Of a DNA stretch of 64,000 nt, positions 8,674 to 19,856 are shown in pieces (position 1 is the stretch's first letter; every line of letters starts with the position of its first letter). This DNA comes from Nitrosomonas sp. Lineage in GTDB: Bacteria; Pseudomonadota; Gammaproteobacteria; Burkholderiales; Nitrosomonadaceae. The notes below the pieces were generated by a model. That model searched no databases, was not told the origin of the DNA, and worked only from the letters and a program-made list of their open reading frames with translations. The DNA lies in the NCBI GenBank assembly GCA_016721865.1, contig JADKHF010000053.1, forward strand, positions 62,001 to 126,000. Direction: 5' to 3'. The translations under genes and the position numbers were made by a program.

Positions 8674-9163
8674 TTATATACGTACCGATTTCCAATAGTT
8701 AGATTTCCAATAACCATTATCTAATCGGGATATTGTGACACCTTTCTTTTGAGAGGCATGCAGAAATTTATTCTTCTCCAGATAAATCCCCACATGTTCG
8801 GAAGCTGAGCCGGTTCTAAAGAATACAAGATCGCCGGCTTTTAAATCATTCTTCCTGATTTCTTTTCCTATTTTTGATTGCATTCTGGTCGTTCTAGGCA
8901 GGTGCAAACCAAGTTTTGATTTAAACGTCAAATGCACAAAACCAGAGCAGTCAACTCCTCGATCACTAAGTCCGCCACGTTGATAACGCACACCCTGCCA
9001 TTCATTAAACTGGGAATAAAGTGCTTTTTTTTACATAACTGGTATCAGTAAATTTATTAGCATTAGGATCTGGCTTAACTGAAGCTCTTTCCTGAAGAGA
9101 CCCGCAACTAACTAGAAAGCTGATGCCAATAAATATAATAAATCGAGAAATATTTTTTTTCAT
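8674..9163 (-). pseudogene. NlpC/P60 cell-wall peptidase lipoprotein, frameshifted
   Basis: The N-terminal part (from ATG at 9163) has a signal sequence ending FLVSC, a lipobox. The catalytic part has GVDCSGFVHLTF (nucleophile Cys), SEHVGIYL (catalytic His) and FLHAS (third polar residue), as in Spr/MepS-type D,L-endopeptidases that cut peptidoglycan cross-links. The two parts are in different frames. One base appears to be missing in the run of eight T at 9025-9032; nine would join YVKK to ALYSQFNEWQG. The break may be a sequencing error. Confidence 0.75.
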
Positions 9164-9200
9164 TGACGATGTATTTTTTTACTTCAAGTCAAGAAATAAG

Positions 9201-10292
9201 CTAGATACGATTACCATGTGATCCCATACTGGAAACTCTTGACAGTACAGATCTGGCCATGTTTTTTAGTGAAACAATATCGTTCACTCCACCTGCTGCA
9301 ATTGCTTCTTTAGGCATTCCAAAAACAACACAGCTTGCTTCATCTTGAGCAAAATTATAAGCGCCTGCTTTGTGCATTTCCATCATTCCAGCAGCACCAT
9401 CTTTACCCATACCTGTCAGAATCACTCCAACAGCATTTTTGCCTGCGCAATTAGCCACTGAACGAAATAGTACATCAACCGAAGGCCGATGTCGACTGAC
9501 CAGATCACCTTGATTTAATTCAGTCATGTAATTTGTACCACTACGCCTGAGCAATAAATGCGAATGCCCTGGAGCAATAAATGCATGGCCCGGCAACACC
9601 CTTTCACCACCTTGCGCTTCCACCACTGATATTTTACAAAGACTGTTTAAGCGATTGGCAAATGACTTGGTAAACCCTTCCGGCATATGTTGAGTAACCA
9701 AGATCCCTGGTGAGTCGGGTGGCATGTGTATTAGAAACTCTTTAATGGCTTCTGTACCACCGGTAGAAGCACCCACTATGATTAATTTTTCTGTTGAAGC
9801 GATACGATTTGAAATTGCTGGCAAAATTGTATCCGCTGAAACACTCTTCGTACCTTGCACAGGAGCATTTCGCTTGAGTCTTGCTGACTTTGCAATACGA
9901 ATTTTATTTGCAATCTCACTACCATATCCTTTTAACCCTGTCGCAATATCAATTTTTGGCTTGGAAACAAAATCAACTGCACCCAGCTCAAGAGCGCGAA
10001 ATGTTATATCAGAACCTTTCTCAGTTAGCGTTGAAACCATTACTACCGGCATTGGTCTCAAACGCATTAATTTTTCCAAAAAATCAATCCCATCCATTTT
10101 TGGCATTTCAACATCCAGTGTCAGCACATCAGGATTCAGTTCTCGAATCATTTCGCGCGCCACCAAAGGATCAGGTGCAGAACCAATGGCCTCCATATCT
10201 GGCTGGCTATCAATAACTTCAGTTAATAATTTACGAATCAGGGCAGAATCATCAACAATCAGGACTTTAATTTTTTCATGATAAGCGCTCAA
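9201..10292 (-). CDS. cheB: Chemotaxis response regulator protein-glutamate methylesterase CheB
   Basis: This 363-residue protein has an N-terminal receiver domain (VDDSALIR, phosphoacceptor Asp60 in LTLDVEMPKMDG, Lys in SKPK) and a C-terminal methylesterase domain with the triad Ser (about 176, IIVGASTGGTEA), His (TQHMPEGFT) and Asp (LTGMGKDGA). CheB demethylates and deamidates chemoreceptors. It is the last gene of the chemotaxis operon, 24 bp after cheD, and is intact. Confidence 0.95.
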   Translation of the reverse strand: MSAYHEKIKVLIVDDSALIRKLLTEVIDSQPDMEAIGSAPDPLVAREMIRELNPDVLTLDVEMPKMDGIDFLEKLMRLRPMPVVMVSTLTEKGSDITFRALELGAVDFVSKPKIDIATGLKGYGSEIANKIRIAKSARLKRNAPVQGTKSVSADTILPAISNRIASTEKLIIVGASTGGTEAIKEFLIHMPPDSPGILVTQHMPEGFTKSFANRLNSLCKISVVEAQGGERVLPGHAFIAPGHSHLLLRRSGTNYMTELNQGDLVSRHRPSVDVLFRSVANCAGKNAVGVILTGMGKDGAAGMMEMHKAGAYNFAQDEASCVVFGMPKEAIAAGGVNDIVSLKNMARSVLSRVSSMGSHGNRI

Positions 10293-10316
10293 TTTAGTAC
10301 GAGATGTAAAATTGTC

Positions 10317-10927
10317 TTAAGAAAATAACTCTACGTCTCCACCAGAATTAACTTTTCGCAAACGTTGTCTATATTCTTTCTCACGCTGAGAAATCGCAGT
10401 GTTATGCAAATTACGCAATTTCTTTACCATCACTTTGCTGTTTCTTGGAAAGAAATAGACTTTCCGAGGATAAATATCAATCAGGTCTTGTGCAACAACA
10501 CGTATTTTTTCTGTTTCCAAAAATTTCAAAACAAAATCAGCATTCCGCTGACCTACATTTGCGACAGTCAACCCATCCAGAACATTTCCGCCGCCAAACA
10601 CTTTAGCTTCAAGGTTACAACGACGAGCACCTAGTTTTAATAACTGATTAATCAATATTTCCATTGCATAAGAGCCATAACGAGCTGAAGAATTTAACGG
10701 GCTACCTGCATCCCCTCCTCCATCTGGAAGCATAAAATGATTCATGCCACCGATCCCGCTGCAACAATCACGAATACAAGCCGCAACGCATGATCCAAGC
10801 ACTGTTACCAAGAGCATATCCTTATCTGTAACATAGTATCCCCCGGTAACAACTTAACAGCCTGGCTGTTAAAACCCTTGTCAAAATATAAATTGGTTGC
10901 AACTTGATCATCAATGATCTCAGTCAT
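10317..10927 (-). pseudogene. cheD: Chemoreceptor glutamine deamidase CheD, frameshifted
   Basis: The intact part shows the CheD active site: Cys in LVTVLGSCVAACIRD and His in GGMNHFMLPD, with Thr in the following conserved block. CheD deamidates receptor glutamines. The N-terminus (ATG at 10927) is in another frame and ends LLPGD. One missing base in the C run at 10840-10844 would restore LLPG-x-YYVTDKDMLLVT. Length would be about 203 residues, normal for the family. It starts 5 bp after the cheR stop. Confidence 0.85.
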
Positions 10928-10931
10928 GCGA

Positions 10932-11797
10932 TTACCTCGATCTATTAGCTAGCTCATAAACGGTTTTCTCACGCAACTTAAATATATCAACTGCATGCTG
11001 AAAGCTTTCCGAATGGCCTGCAAACAATAATCCATCCAGGGCCAGCAACGGCACAAATTTCTTCAGAATCTTGTATTGAGTTGGTTTGTCAAAATAAATC
11101 ATTACATTACGGCAGAATATCGCATCGAATGGACCACGTATCGGCCAACTTTCATCGAGCAAATTCAATTGCCGGAACGTAATCATATTACGCAACTCCG
11201 GGCGTACTCTTGCCGATCCCGAGTGAGGCCCCTTACCTTTCATAAAAACTGCTTAAGTTTTTCCTTAGGTAGTTTTTCTAACTTATCGAGAGGATAAACA
11301 CCCAGTTGGGCTTTTGCGAGCACATTGGTATCCAGATCCGTGGCTAAAATATGAACAGGCGGTGTAAATGTTTTAAATGCTTGCACCATTGCCATAGCCA
11401 TTGAATAAGCTTCTTCTCCAGTAGAAGATGCGCTGCACCAAAGCTGGATTTTTTTCTGGTTCTTGCGATTCTCTACATGTTTCTCAAGTATCGGAAAGTG
11501 ATGCTGTTCGCGAAAAAAAGCTGTTAAATTAGTCGTCAGAGCATTCGTAAATGCCTCCCACTCTTCAGGATTTCCACGTTCCAGAAAATTCAAGTATTCA
11601 TGAAAACTATTTAGACCGCTAGCACGCACGCGCCGGGCAAGCCGGCTATACACCATATTTTTCTTACCCGTGGAAAGTGAAATACCTGCATGTTGGTATA
11701 TCAATTTTCTAATACGATCAAAATCGGCCTGAGTAAAAGTATATTCACGCGTTCTGTTATCAGAGTTTTCTTCAATACCACCCAAAATCAATTCCAT
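10932..11797 (-). pseudogene. cheR: Chemotaxis protein methyltransferase CheR, frameshifted
   Basis: The N-terminal part holds the CheR helical domain and the start of the SAM-binding domain (LWCSASSTGEEAYSMAM, ATDLDTNVL). The C-terminal part continues KGKGPHSGSARVRPELR, IFCRNVMIYFDKPTQ and FAGHSES, completing a standard CheR that methylates receptor glutamates. The two parts are split in the A run at 11244-11248, where one extra base gives KQFFMKGKG. ATG at 11797 (MELILGG) is preferred over a TTG at 11836. Confidence 0.87.
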
Positions 11798-12004
11798 GAT
11801 ATATCCATCCGAATTAGAGTAGATAACGCTTTGCAAGTGGTGATAATTTCCGGCAATATCAAAGCTTCATCACTTAATCGAAGTCGCTTTTAACTATCGA
11901 ATCCCTACAATACACTCACAATACAACCTCACACCCATTAGACCCACGATTCAATTCTCAGATAAAAACCACCCGATTACCGAGTGGGGTTCTGGAGAGC
12001 CGAT

Positions 12005-13732
12005 TTAGAATTCTTCCCAGTCATCAACACCACCGCCAGCCGAGACTTTTCGAGGTTGAGCCGATGCTGATGTGGATTCTGTATTTGAACTTACTGTAAA
12101 TTTTTTCGTAGCAGAGCCGCGATTGGGCAGTTTGGCAATCGTTGCATGACGATTACTTCTTTTTACCGGCGTTGGTCTATGATCGCTCCCGCCAGACAGT
12201 TTGAATACGATAACTGCTTGCGTGAGTGTTTGCGCTTGTTCCTGCATGGATTCCGCCGCAGCTGCCGCTTCTTCCACCAACGCCGCGTTTTGTTGCGTGA
12301 CTTCGTCCATCTGAGTGACGGCTTGATTGACCTGTTCAATACCTGAACTTTGTTCCTGAGATGCCGCGGAGATTTCTGCCATAATGTCGGTTACACGTTT
12401 AACAGCACTGACGATTTCATCCATCGTAGCACCCGCTTCATCAACGAGGCGGGTGCCGTCTTCCACTTTGCTGACTGAATCGCTGATCAGTTCTTTGATC
12501 TCTTTCGCTGCAGCAGCCGAGCGTTGCGCCAGTGTGCGTACTTCTGTTGCCACCACCGCAAAACCACGACCTTGCTCACCCGCACGGGCTGCCTCAACCG
12601 CTGCGTTTAACGCCAGAATATTGGTTTGAAAGGCTATGCCGTCAATAACACTGATGATATCGACAATCTTCTTGGAGCTTTCGTTGATTGAGCTCATGGT
12701 CTGCACCACTTGCCCAACCACGGCTCCGCCTTTTACCGCAACTTCAGAGGCACCTGCGGCTAATTGGTTGGCCTGGCGAGCATTATCAGCATTTTGTCTT
12801 ACTGTGGAAGTCAGTTCTTCCATCGAAGATGCTGTTTCCTCCAGGCTGGAGGCTTGTTCTTCCGTCCGCTGGCTCAAATCCAGGTTACCGGAGGCAATTT
12901 CGCTGGATGCCGTTGCAATTTGGTCGGTTCCCAAGCGCACCTTACCCACTAAATCCACAAGATTGTCGTTCATTTGTTTCAAGGCTTGCAACAAGCGCCC
13001 GGTTTCATTAGTTGAATTAGCTTCAATGCGGCTGGTCAAATCCCCCGATGCCACCGCATTAGCTACCTCAATTGCTTCATTCAGCGGGCCTATAATTGCG
13101 CGTATCAAAAGGAATCCGATAATTCCTGCCAGGAGTAATCCCAGCGTAATCGCAGTTACCGTAATCATGAAAATACTTTGATAATCGCTTTGAGCTTCTG
13201 CATAAGCTTTAGCAGCCTCATTACGTTGCAACTCGAGTAATTTCAGCATGGTTGCATGTACTGCATCGAATTTCGGTCCTGCATCGCCCATCATATTCGC
13301 AATCGCGGCATCATAATCTCCGGAAGCGGCCAGTCCCATCGTACGATTGCGTGATTCGGTATATATTTTCCATTGCTGACTAAAATTTTCAGCCAGAGTC
13401 GCTTCTTCAGAAGTCAGATTGGTGGCCGTGAATTTCTGCCAGAGATTGGCGATATCGGCATCCCGCTGATCAGTCATGGCTTGCCGATCTTTCACTATGT
13501 CTGCGCTTCTTCCATAAGCAGATATTGCCGCATTAAGACGTGCGCGCTGCATACCATCTAAAACCAAACCCAAATCCCCCAGTGGAACAGCACGATCTTC
13601 ATAAACGCCCTTAAAGGAACCATTCGTTTGATTCAAGCCATACACACCCAAACTACCCACACCAATCAACAAAACCGACAGCATGCCAATTACCAGTATC
13701 AATCGCGATTTGATCGTCATATTACTCAACAT
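12005..13732 (-). CDS. Methyl-accepting chemotaxis protein
   Basis: The 575-residue receptor has TM1 (about 10-30), a periplasmic four-helix-type sensor region (about 31-185), TM2 (about 187-212), a HAMP linker and a cytoplasmic signalling hairpin. The hairpin tip is NILALNAAVEAARAGEQGRG. It ends in DWEEF, an xWxxF pentapeptide of the type that docks CheR and CheB on receptors. It lies between cheW and cheR in the operon, so it is probably the cognate receptor. The ligand cannot be predicted. Confidence 0.95.
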   Translation of the reverse strand: MLSNMTIKSRLILVIGMLSVLLIGVGSLGVYGLNQTNGSFKGVYEDRAVPLGDLGLVLDGMQRARLNAAISAYGRSADIVKDRQAMTDQRDADIANLWQKFTATNLTSEEATLAENFSQQWKIYTESRNRTMGLAASGDYDAAIANMMGDAGPKFDAVHATMLKLLELQRNEAAKAYAEAQSDYQSIFMITVTAITLGLLLAGIIGFLLIRAIIGPLNEAIEVANAVASGDLTSRIEANSTNETGRLLQALKQMNDNLVDLVGKVRLGTDQIATASSEIASGNLDLSQRTEEQASSLEETASSMEELTSTVRQNADNARQANQLAAGASEVAVKGGAVVGQVVQTMSSINESSKKIVDIISVIDGIAFQTNILALNAAVEAARAGEQGRGFAVVATEVRTLAQRSAAAAKEIKELISDSVSKVEDGTRLVDEAGATMDEIVSAVKRVTDIMAEISAASQEQSSGIEQVNQAVTQMDEVTQQNAALVEEAAAAAESMQEQAQTLTQAVIVFKLSGGSDHRPTPVKRSNRHATIAKLPNRGSATKKFTVSSNTESTSASAQPRKVSAGGGVDDWEEF

Positions 13733-13778
13733 TAGAATCTCCTTCTGGTTTCCTTAACCAACAAAATAACCGCTACCA

Positions 13779-14291
13779 TTAATTGATGGTTTGATCAATC
13801 AAACCCATATCGCTACTACCCATCAGCTTCTCAATATCAATCAATATCAACATCCGTTCTTCGACGGTTCCCAATCCCATGATATATTCCGTGTCAATAA
13901 CCGAACCAAATCCCGGTGTCGGTCGCATCTGCGCGGCTTCCAGAGTGAGCACATCGGATACCCCATCGACCACGATCCCCATGACTCGACCGGCGACGTT
14001 TAAAATAATAACCACAGTAAATTGATCATAACTCGCAGCTCCTAGCCTGAATTTGATCCGCATATCAATAATCGGCACAATAATCCCGCGCAGATTGACA
14101 ACACCCTTGATAAACTCAGGTGCATTAGCAATCTGGGTGATGGAGTCATAACCACGAATTTCCTGAACCTTGAGTATCTCTATCCCATATTCTTCACTAC
14201 CCAAACGGAAGGTCAGAAATTCATTTGCTATTTGACTTGTAACTGGACTGGATGACCTTCCTGTCACCACTTTTTCTTGCTCTTGTGACAT
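13779..14291 (-). CDS. cheW: Chemotaxis coupling protein CheW
   Basis: The 170-residue protein contains the CheW beta-barrel core: FLTFRLGSEEYGIEILKVQEI, VNLRGIIVPIIDMR and VDGVSDVLTL. CheW links receptors to the CheA kinase. An N-terminal extension of about 20 polar residues precedes the domain. The ATG at 14291 has AAGGAG upstream. It lies between cheA and the receptor gene and is intact. Confidence 0.95.
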   Translation of the reverse strand: MSQEQEKVVTGRSSSPVTSQIANEFLTFRLGSEEYGIEILKVQEIRGYDSITQIANAPEFIKGVVNLRGIIVPIIDMRIKFRLGAASYDQFTVVIILNVAGRVMGIVVDGVSDVLTLEAAQMRPTPGFGSVIDTEYIMGLGTVEERMLILIDIEKLMGSSDMGLIDQTIN

Positions 14292-14365
14292 GATGTGAAC
14301 TCCTTGTTTCTTAATAAAATGCCATACGAAAACTATACGACAAGCATTTCAGTGATTAATATTGC

Positions 14366-16319
14366 CTATACTGCTTCTTGTTGTGATGTCATAACTAATG
14401 CAGAAGTATCAAGAATTAACGCAACTTTTCCATCCCCATAATCGTTGCTCCGAAACACCCTGCACTCTCCGGTAATTACTTTCAAGACTCTTAATAACAA
14501 CCTGATGTTGGCCAACCAGATCATCCACAAATAACGCCGCTTTGTGACCTTCAGCCTCAAGAATAACAAGGATCCCTTCATGTACAGCAGTTACATTTGG
14601 ACGTAAATTAAAGATTTCGTGTAATGCAATCACAGGCAGATATTCATCGCGCACTTGTACAACCCGCCCATGACCAACAATCGTTTTAATATCAGCAGCA
14701 GTCGGTTGTAACGACTCGATAATATAATTGAGTGGCACGATAAACATTTGACCGCCAACCGCCACAGACAATCCATCAAGAATAGCCAGTGTCAGCGGCA
14801 AGCGAATGGATATGCGTGTACCCACGCCAGATGCTGACTCAATATCTATACGCCCGCCCATACCTTGTATATTACGCTTTACTACATCCATTCCAACTCC
14901 GCGCCCAGACACGTCTGTAACTGCCTCGGCTGTAGAAAAACCCGCTTCGAATATCAGTAACCAGACTTCCTGATCGGTCATTCCATCATGTACAGGTAAT
15001 CCACGCTCTCTCGCTTTGGCAAGAATTTTCCCTCGGTTTAATCCAGCACCATCATCATTGACCTCGATAACGATACTACCGCCTTGATGGAATGCACGCA
15101 GCGTGATCGTACCTTGCGCTGGTTTACCTGCTGCAATACGCTTCTCGGGAATTTCTATGCCATGATCCAAGCTGTTCCTGACTAAATGAGTAAGTGGATC
15201 AGCGATCTTTTCAATTAAACCCTTATCGAGTTCTGTGTTTTCACCAACGGTTTTCAGCTCAACCAGCTTATTCAGTTTTGATGCCAAATCACGCACAACA
15301 CGCGGATATCGGCTAAATACAAAACTGATCGGCATCATGCGGATTGACATGACGGATTCTTGAAGATCCCGCGTATTTCGCTCCAGTTGATTCAACCCGC
15401 TATACAGTTTCTCAAAAACCACGGGATCAAACTGAGAAGCTGTCTGAGCAAGCATTGCCTGAGTAATCACCAACTCACCAACCAGATTAATCATTTGATC
15501 AACTTTCTCTATACTGACGCGTATTGATGAAGTTTCACCGATAGATGCTGTTACTGTATTAGCTTTGCTGGAAATTTTATTCGATGTGGTATGTGCTTCA
15601 TTTTTGCCATTGCCTAAACTTTTTTGCTGTGCTGGATTCCAATTTGATTCTGCATCATCAATGTTCTTTGGTGCAGCAGGTACTTCCGGAAAAAATCCAT
15701 AACCTGGCGTAGGCAGCATATTAGCCATTGGAAACTCATCTTCATCGACAACTGCAGTAGCTTTAATCCTATCGGATGTATCGACTACAATTTTTAAGGT
15801 TGCTGGATCGACAACAAATGCCAGTGTTTCCCAAATATCTTCTTCACTTTTATTGGTAGTGAGTTTCAATTTACACAGATCTATCACATTGGCCGGCGTA
15901 AGATCTTCCAGGATACCCAGCTGCTTCAAATTAACAAACAGATTCTCTTTCAGTTCCTCACAAACTGCTGCGGCAACAGCAGGATCGATTTGCTCTTCCC
16001 CGCGATGTCCTGCCAGTTGCACTTTAATAACATCGCCGGCCCTTAGAAAGGCATCAACCATCTCACTGCGTACCTCGAGTTCTCCCTTGCGGAGTTTATC
16101 CAGTAATGTTTCCAACATATGCGTCATCTCCGTCATATCTGCAAAACCAAATGTACCTGCCCCGCCCTTAATAGAATGCGCGGCACGAAATATAGCGTTT
16201 AAATCTTCTACATACGGTGAATTTACATCAAGCCTTAGTAAACATTTTTCCATATCCGCAAGTAATTCTGAGGATTCCTCAAAAAATATTTCATAAAATT
16301 GTTCGAGATCTGTACTCAT
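14366..16319 (-). pseudogene. cheA: Chemotaxis histidine kinase CheA, two frameshifts near the 3' end
   Basis: Domains in order: HPt with phosphorylated His48 in IFRAAHSIKGGAGTFGF, a short linker, dimerisation helices, a GHKL kinase domain (HLVRNSLDHGIE, VNDDGAGL, SGRGVGMDVVKRNI) and a CheW-like regulatory domain. The last about 15 codons leave frame. One missing base near 14447-14452 and a second in CCCC at 14434-14437 restore GATIMGDGKVALILD and the stop at 14366, giving about 651 residues. The enzymatic core is intact, so activity might survive even if the breaks are real. Confidence 0.9.
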
Positions 16320-16455
16320 AGGTAACCCTATTTCAAGTTGAGTTGTTAGGCTAACACCCCAAGAAAGGAATCAAATTAAAAATCAGAAACATAAAAATTA
16401 TTTAATTTTTAGAATTATGCAGAATATTGGTAAACTATTGATATAATTTGTATTA

Positions 16456-16820
16456 TTAAGAAATAACTTTACCAATTACTTCCAGCAATCGCGAAGGATT
16501 AAACGGCTTAACCAACCAGCCTGTTGCTCCCGCCATCTTACCTTTGCTTTAATCTCATCTCCTGACTCTGTAGTCAGCATCAAGATAGGAACAGATTTGT
16601 AGTGCGTCAATTTTCGCAACAATTCAAGCAGTTTGAATCCATCCATACCCGGCATATTAATATCGGTTAATATCAGATTGACCTTATGAATATTTGCTTT
16701 GTCCAATGCATCTTGACCGTCAACTGCTTCAATAACTTCATAGCCCGCACCTTTAAGCGTAAAAGCAACCATTTGCCGGATTGATGCAGAATCATCTACT
16801 GCAAGTATTGTTTTAGCCAT
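16456..16820 (-). pseudogene. cheY: CheY-like response regulator, frameshifted near the C-terminus
   Basis: The single receiver domain shows VDDSASIRQ, phosphoacceptor Asp53 in LTDINMPGMDG and the Thr region LMLTTES. After IKAK the frame shifts; inserting one base next to the CC at 16541-16542 gives GKMAGATGWLVKPFNP and a natural end at 16456 (121 residues). As written, the conserved KPF Lys is lost. It heads the che operon, with GAGGAG upstream of the ATG at 16820. Confidence 0.88.
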
Positions 16821-17123
16821 TTACCTCACTCCTCTTGCTAATGTTGTTAATTTGCTTGATAAGAATGTGTACTCCACAAACAATTTTTAACAAAAAATCT
16901 CAATATCACCCATCTACATACCTTCTGCACCACTGGTTCTCTTTTATTATTATTTTTTGCCCTATCAACTACCTACGAAATTCCTTCATGTGTCGAATGC
17001 AATGACTCCCTTCCACCTTTCTTCCTCTAGATAAAGTATTCACCGGTCCCGGCAGTGCATAACCCAATCCTAATCTTAAGGTACAAATTTATTCACCATC
17101 TGATTCTTAACTTGATCGTCTAC

Positions 17124-17291
17124 TCATTGCATCTCGATCATAACTTTCATTCGCTGCCCATTTTTGACAAAGCTATTGGCGCTGTCGCTTGACCCGGAGA
17201 TTCGACTGCTTATTACTTTCTGATCACTAATTTCATGCAATATCCGAGCTAGTGAAGGTGATTCTTTTAAAAAAAAGTCTGAGATGCTCAT
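17124..17291 (-). CDS. Possible small ORF between cheY and the EAL-HDOD gene
   Basis: This 55-residue frame (MSISDFFLKESPSLARILHE at its start) has a coding-like composition but no clear ribosome-binding site and no recognised family. It is the only candidate in the roughly 510-base gap 16821-17333; otherwise I see AT-rich sequence that should hold the che operon promoter. Confidence 0.25.
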   Translation of the reverse strand: MSISDFFLKESPSLARILHEISDQKVISSRISGSSDSANSFVKNGQRMKVMIEMQ

Positions 17292-17333
17292 AAAACATTA
17301 AAGTCATTTATAATCATAAATTTGACAACACAA

Positions 17334-18568
17334 TTAAGCAGCTTCACCGAGTTGATTAGCCCATCCCACTGCATCTATTTCTAGATTTGTTAATTCACTC
17401 AAACTCAGAAAACCCAAGTCAGTCAACATTAATTGAATTGCAGCAATATCACTCTTTTCACTGTATTCAACTAATTTCAATTCTTGACCCAAGCGTCCAT
17501 CTCGCGCCATTAATGCCTGTTTCATGTCATCGACAATACCCAGCTTATCTATTACTTGCTTCATCTCCATGCCAAGTAACACATCAAGCAGTGATAAAAT
17601 TCCAACCATAAATGCTCTATCTTGATAATTCTTGTCATGCGGACGCTCTGCTACCGCAACCAATTCCATCAGTTTTCCACGTGCTGCGGCAGTTTGCATT
17701 AAAGCATTTGACATACTTTTGTCTGACTGATTAGCGGTATAAATTAACAGCTGTATCCATATCTGCAACTGCTTACGCCCCAGTATCATGACTGCGTGTT
17801 TAATTGAGGTAATTTTTCGTGATAACCCACTGGCAACGGAATTTACCATGCGCATCAAGTTGTAGCTTAACCCAGGCTGTTGTTTGAATTCTTCCACAAT
17901 TTCTTCGATATCGATATCACTCATGACCAGTTTCAATAATTTCAGTAATTTCAACTTGGATGGATCAACACGCTTTCCTGAAATAATTTCAGGCACTGTA
18001 AAATAATAGCCCTGGAACATCTGAAAACCTAACTCCTTACAGTAACTTGCTTGTTGATGGCTTTCTACTTTCTCTGCTAGAATTTGAACGGGCCAACGCT
18101 TTAATTTATTTACAATGCTGGCAAGTTCTGCATTATCCAAAGCAAGCACATCTATCTTCACGACACCAACAATTGGCAATAACAGCTCAATCTCTTTGCT
18201 GACTTCTATCACATCATCAAGTGCCAACTGATAACCCATTTGTTTTAATTCAATACAACGCTGTACTACATCATCAGAAATTTTTGTACTTTCCAGTATT
18301 TCAAGTGCAACATATTTACTGGGCAACAAATGAATCGTATCGCTCATTAACATCTCAGCACCTACATTAATGAAACCTCGGTGCTGACCCAATACATTCT
18401 TTATTCCTAATTGAGAAAATGCATTAATGATTACATTCGCTGTTGCAAACGAATCATTCGTTACATTAGCAGTAGAGCAGTTTGACCTGATCGAAAAAGA
18501 AGCTCGAATGCTACTAAGTTTTGATTACTATCTAGAATTGGCTGTCGGCCAAGAAAAAAATCTTCCAT
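17334..18568 (-). pseudogene. YuxH-type EAL-HDOD signalling protein, frameshifted
   Basis: The reconstructed protein (about 411 residues) begins MEDFFLGRQPILDSNQNL, has a degenerate EAL domain (ELL replaces EAL at AFELLFRS, so c-di-GMP hydrolysis is unlikely) and then an HDOD domain (IEEIVEEFKQQPGLSYNLMR onward). YuxH-type proteins are signalling or protein-protein modules. The N-terminus is out of frame; one missing base in TTT at 18481-18483 restores GQNCSTANV. The ATG at 18568 has GGAGA upstream. It lies upstream of cheY on the same strand, which suggests a link to motility or chemosensing. Confidence 0.82.
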
Positions 18569-18969
18569 TTATTTCTCCGTATTAATTGCTCGGTTTACAT
18601 AAAATGTTCTAGCTCATCGGCCTCATTAAGTATTTCCTGAATATCAATTAAACAGAGTCTCTGTCTTTTGATTAAAGATCGGGAATATCTCGGCGAATTT
18701 CTTTGCAATGAATCTTAAACTCGCAAGGATTTATAGCCTAGAACCAAGTTAAATTAGAGAACCAAACATGTCAGACAAAAAACGTTTCAAAATGGTGATT
18801 TGGAACCAGGAGCATCTCGGATTTTAGTGAACTTATTGAGAGACATCTGCCTTGATGCATGGAACATAGCAACTCGTACCAGCTGATTTCTTAAAGTAGA
18901 CTTAATTCCATATGTTATGATGAAATGCAGCTTAGTTACTTAGTTATTACCCTGAGGAATAAGGAAATC
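18569..18969. other. Intergenic region before the SDR gene
   Basis: About 400 AT-rich bases separate divergent genes. I find no gene or RNA motif. Promoters of both neighbours are expected; AAGGAA just before 18970 is a ribosome-binding site. Confidence 0.35.
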
Positions 18970-19784
18970 ATGACACAACAAGTTGCACTGGTTACTGGTG
19001 CATCCAGCGGTATTGGAAAAGCGGCCGCAGAGCTGCTTGCCAGAAATGACTACTACGTATTTGCCATGGCACGGCGAATAGACAGGTTGGAACAAATGCG
19101 CTCAGATAACATTGAACCCGTTCATCTGGATGTGATTGATGCAGAGGCTGTAAAGACGGCGATCAACCACGTCATGGCGACAAAAGGCCGGATTGATGTG
19201 CTTGTAAACAATGCGGGCTACGGGCAGTTGGGTGCAATTGAATGCGTTTCAATGGAAGCCGCCCATCAACAATTTGAAGTCAACGTTTATGGTTACGCGC
19301 GTTTCATGCAAGCAGTCTTGCCGCATATGCGCGCGCAGAAATCCGGGTGCATTATAAATATTGCCTCAATTTTGGGCAAAATCACCCTTCCGGGTTTCGG
19401 CTGGTATGCTGCCTCCAAACATGCCGTGGAGGCGCTGTCAGAAACTTTGCGCGGTGAGGTCATGGAATTTGGCATCAATGTAGTTGTCATTGCCCCGGGG
19501 TTGATCCACACCGAATTTGCTGCAAAAGAATTTGAATTACTCAAAACGGTTACGCATCCATCGGCTTATCAAAAGCTTCTTGCCGCCCTCCCCCGCCTAT
19601 TGGAAGATGAATCCAAAGCGCCTGGACCGGAAATTATCGCAGAAGCAGTGCTAAAGCTGCCACAACTTCATTTCCACCCATGCGACACGCGCTTCCAGCC
19701 GACTCCAAAACAGCCGTAATCGCCAGATGGTTTCTGGGCAGCCGCGTTTTTGACTGGGCGGTCCGACGCAAAATGAAAATCTAG
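18970..19784 (+). pseudogene. SDR-family oxidoreductase, frameshifted near the C-terminus
   Basis: A classical short-chain dehydrogenase: TGASSGIG (cofactor binding, residues 9-16), NNAGYG, and the Ser-Tyr-Lys set in NIASILGKI and WYAASKHA. It reduces or oxidises an unknown carbonyl or hydroxyl with NAD(P)H. The current frame stops at 19719 after an unlikely tail. One missing base in AAA at 19653-19655 restores KAATTSFPP and the common SDR ending VIARWFLGSRVFDWAVRRK, stop at 19784 (271 residues). The ATG at 18970 is chosen over the longer frame at 18925 because AAGGAA precedes it. Confidence 0.85.
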
Positions 19785-19856
19785 GAATCTTCCGGACTGA
19801 ATCAGAAGCATAAGCGCACAGGCCGCGACCCAGGAAAAATGAGCGTATACCGCAGA

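Noticed and set aside
9724..10281. 185-codon plus-strand ORF opposite cheB
   Set aside because: It is a shadow of cheB, whose domains and catalytic residues are complete.
11240..11260. Programmed frameshift in cheR
   Set aside because: No slippery heptamer with a downstream structure is evident, and the same kind of break occurs in many unrelated genes.
12636..13181. 181-codon plus-strand ORF opposite the chemoreceptor
   Set aside because: It is an antisense shadow of the conserved signalling domain.
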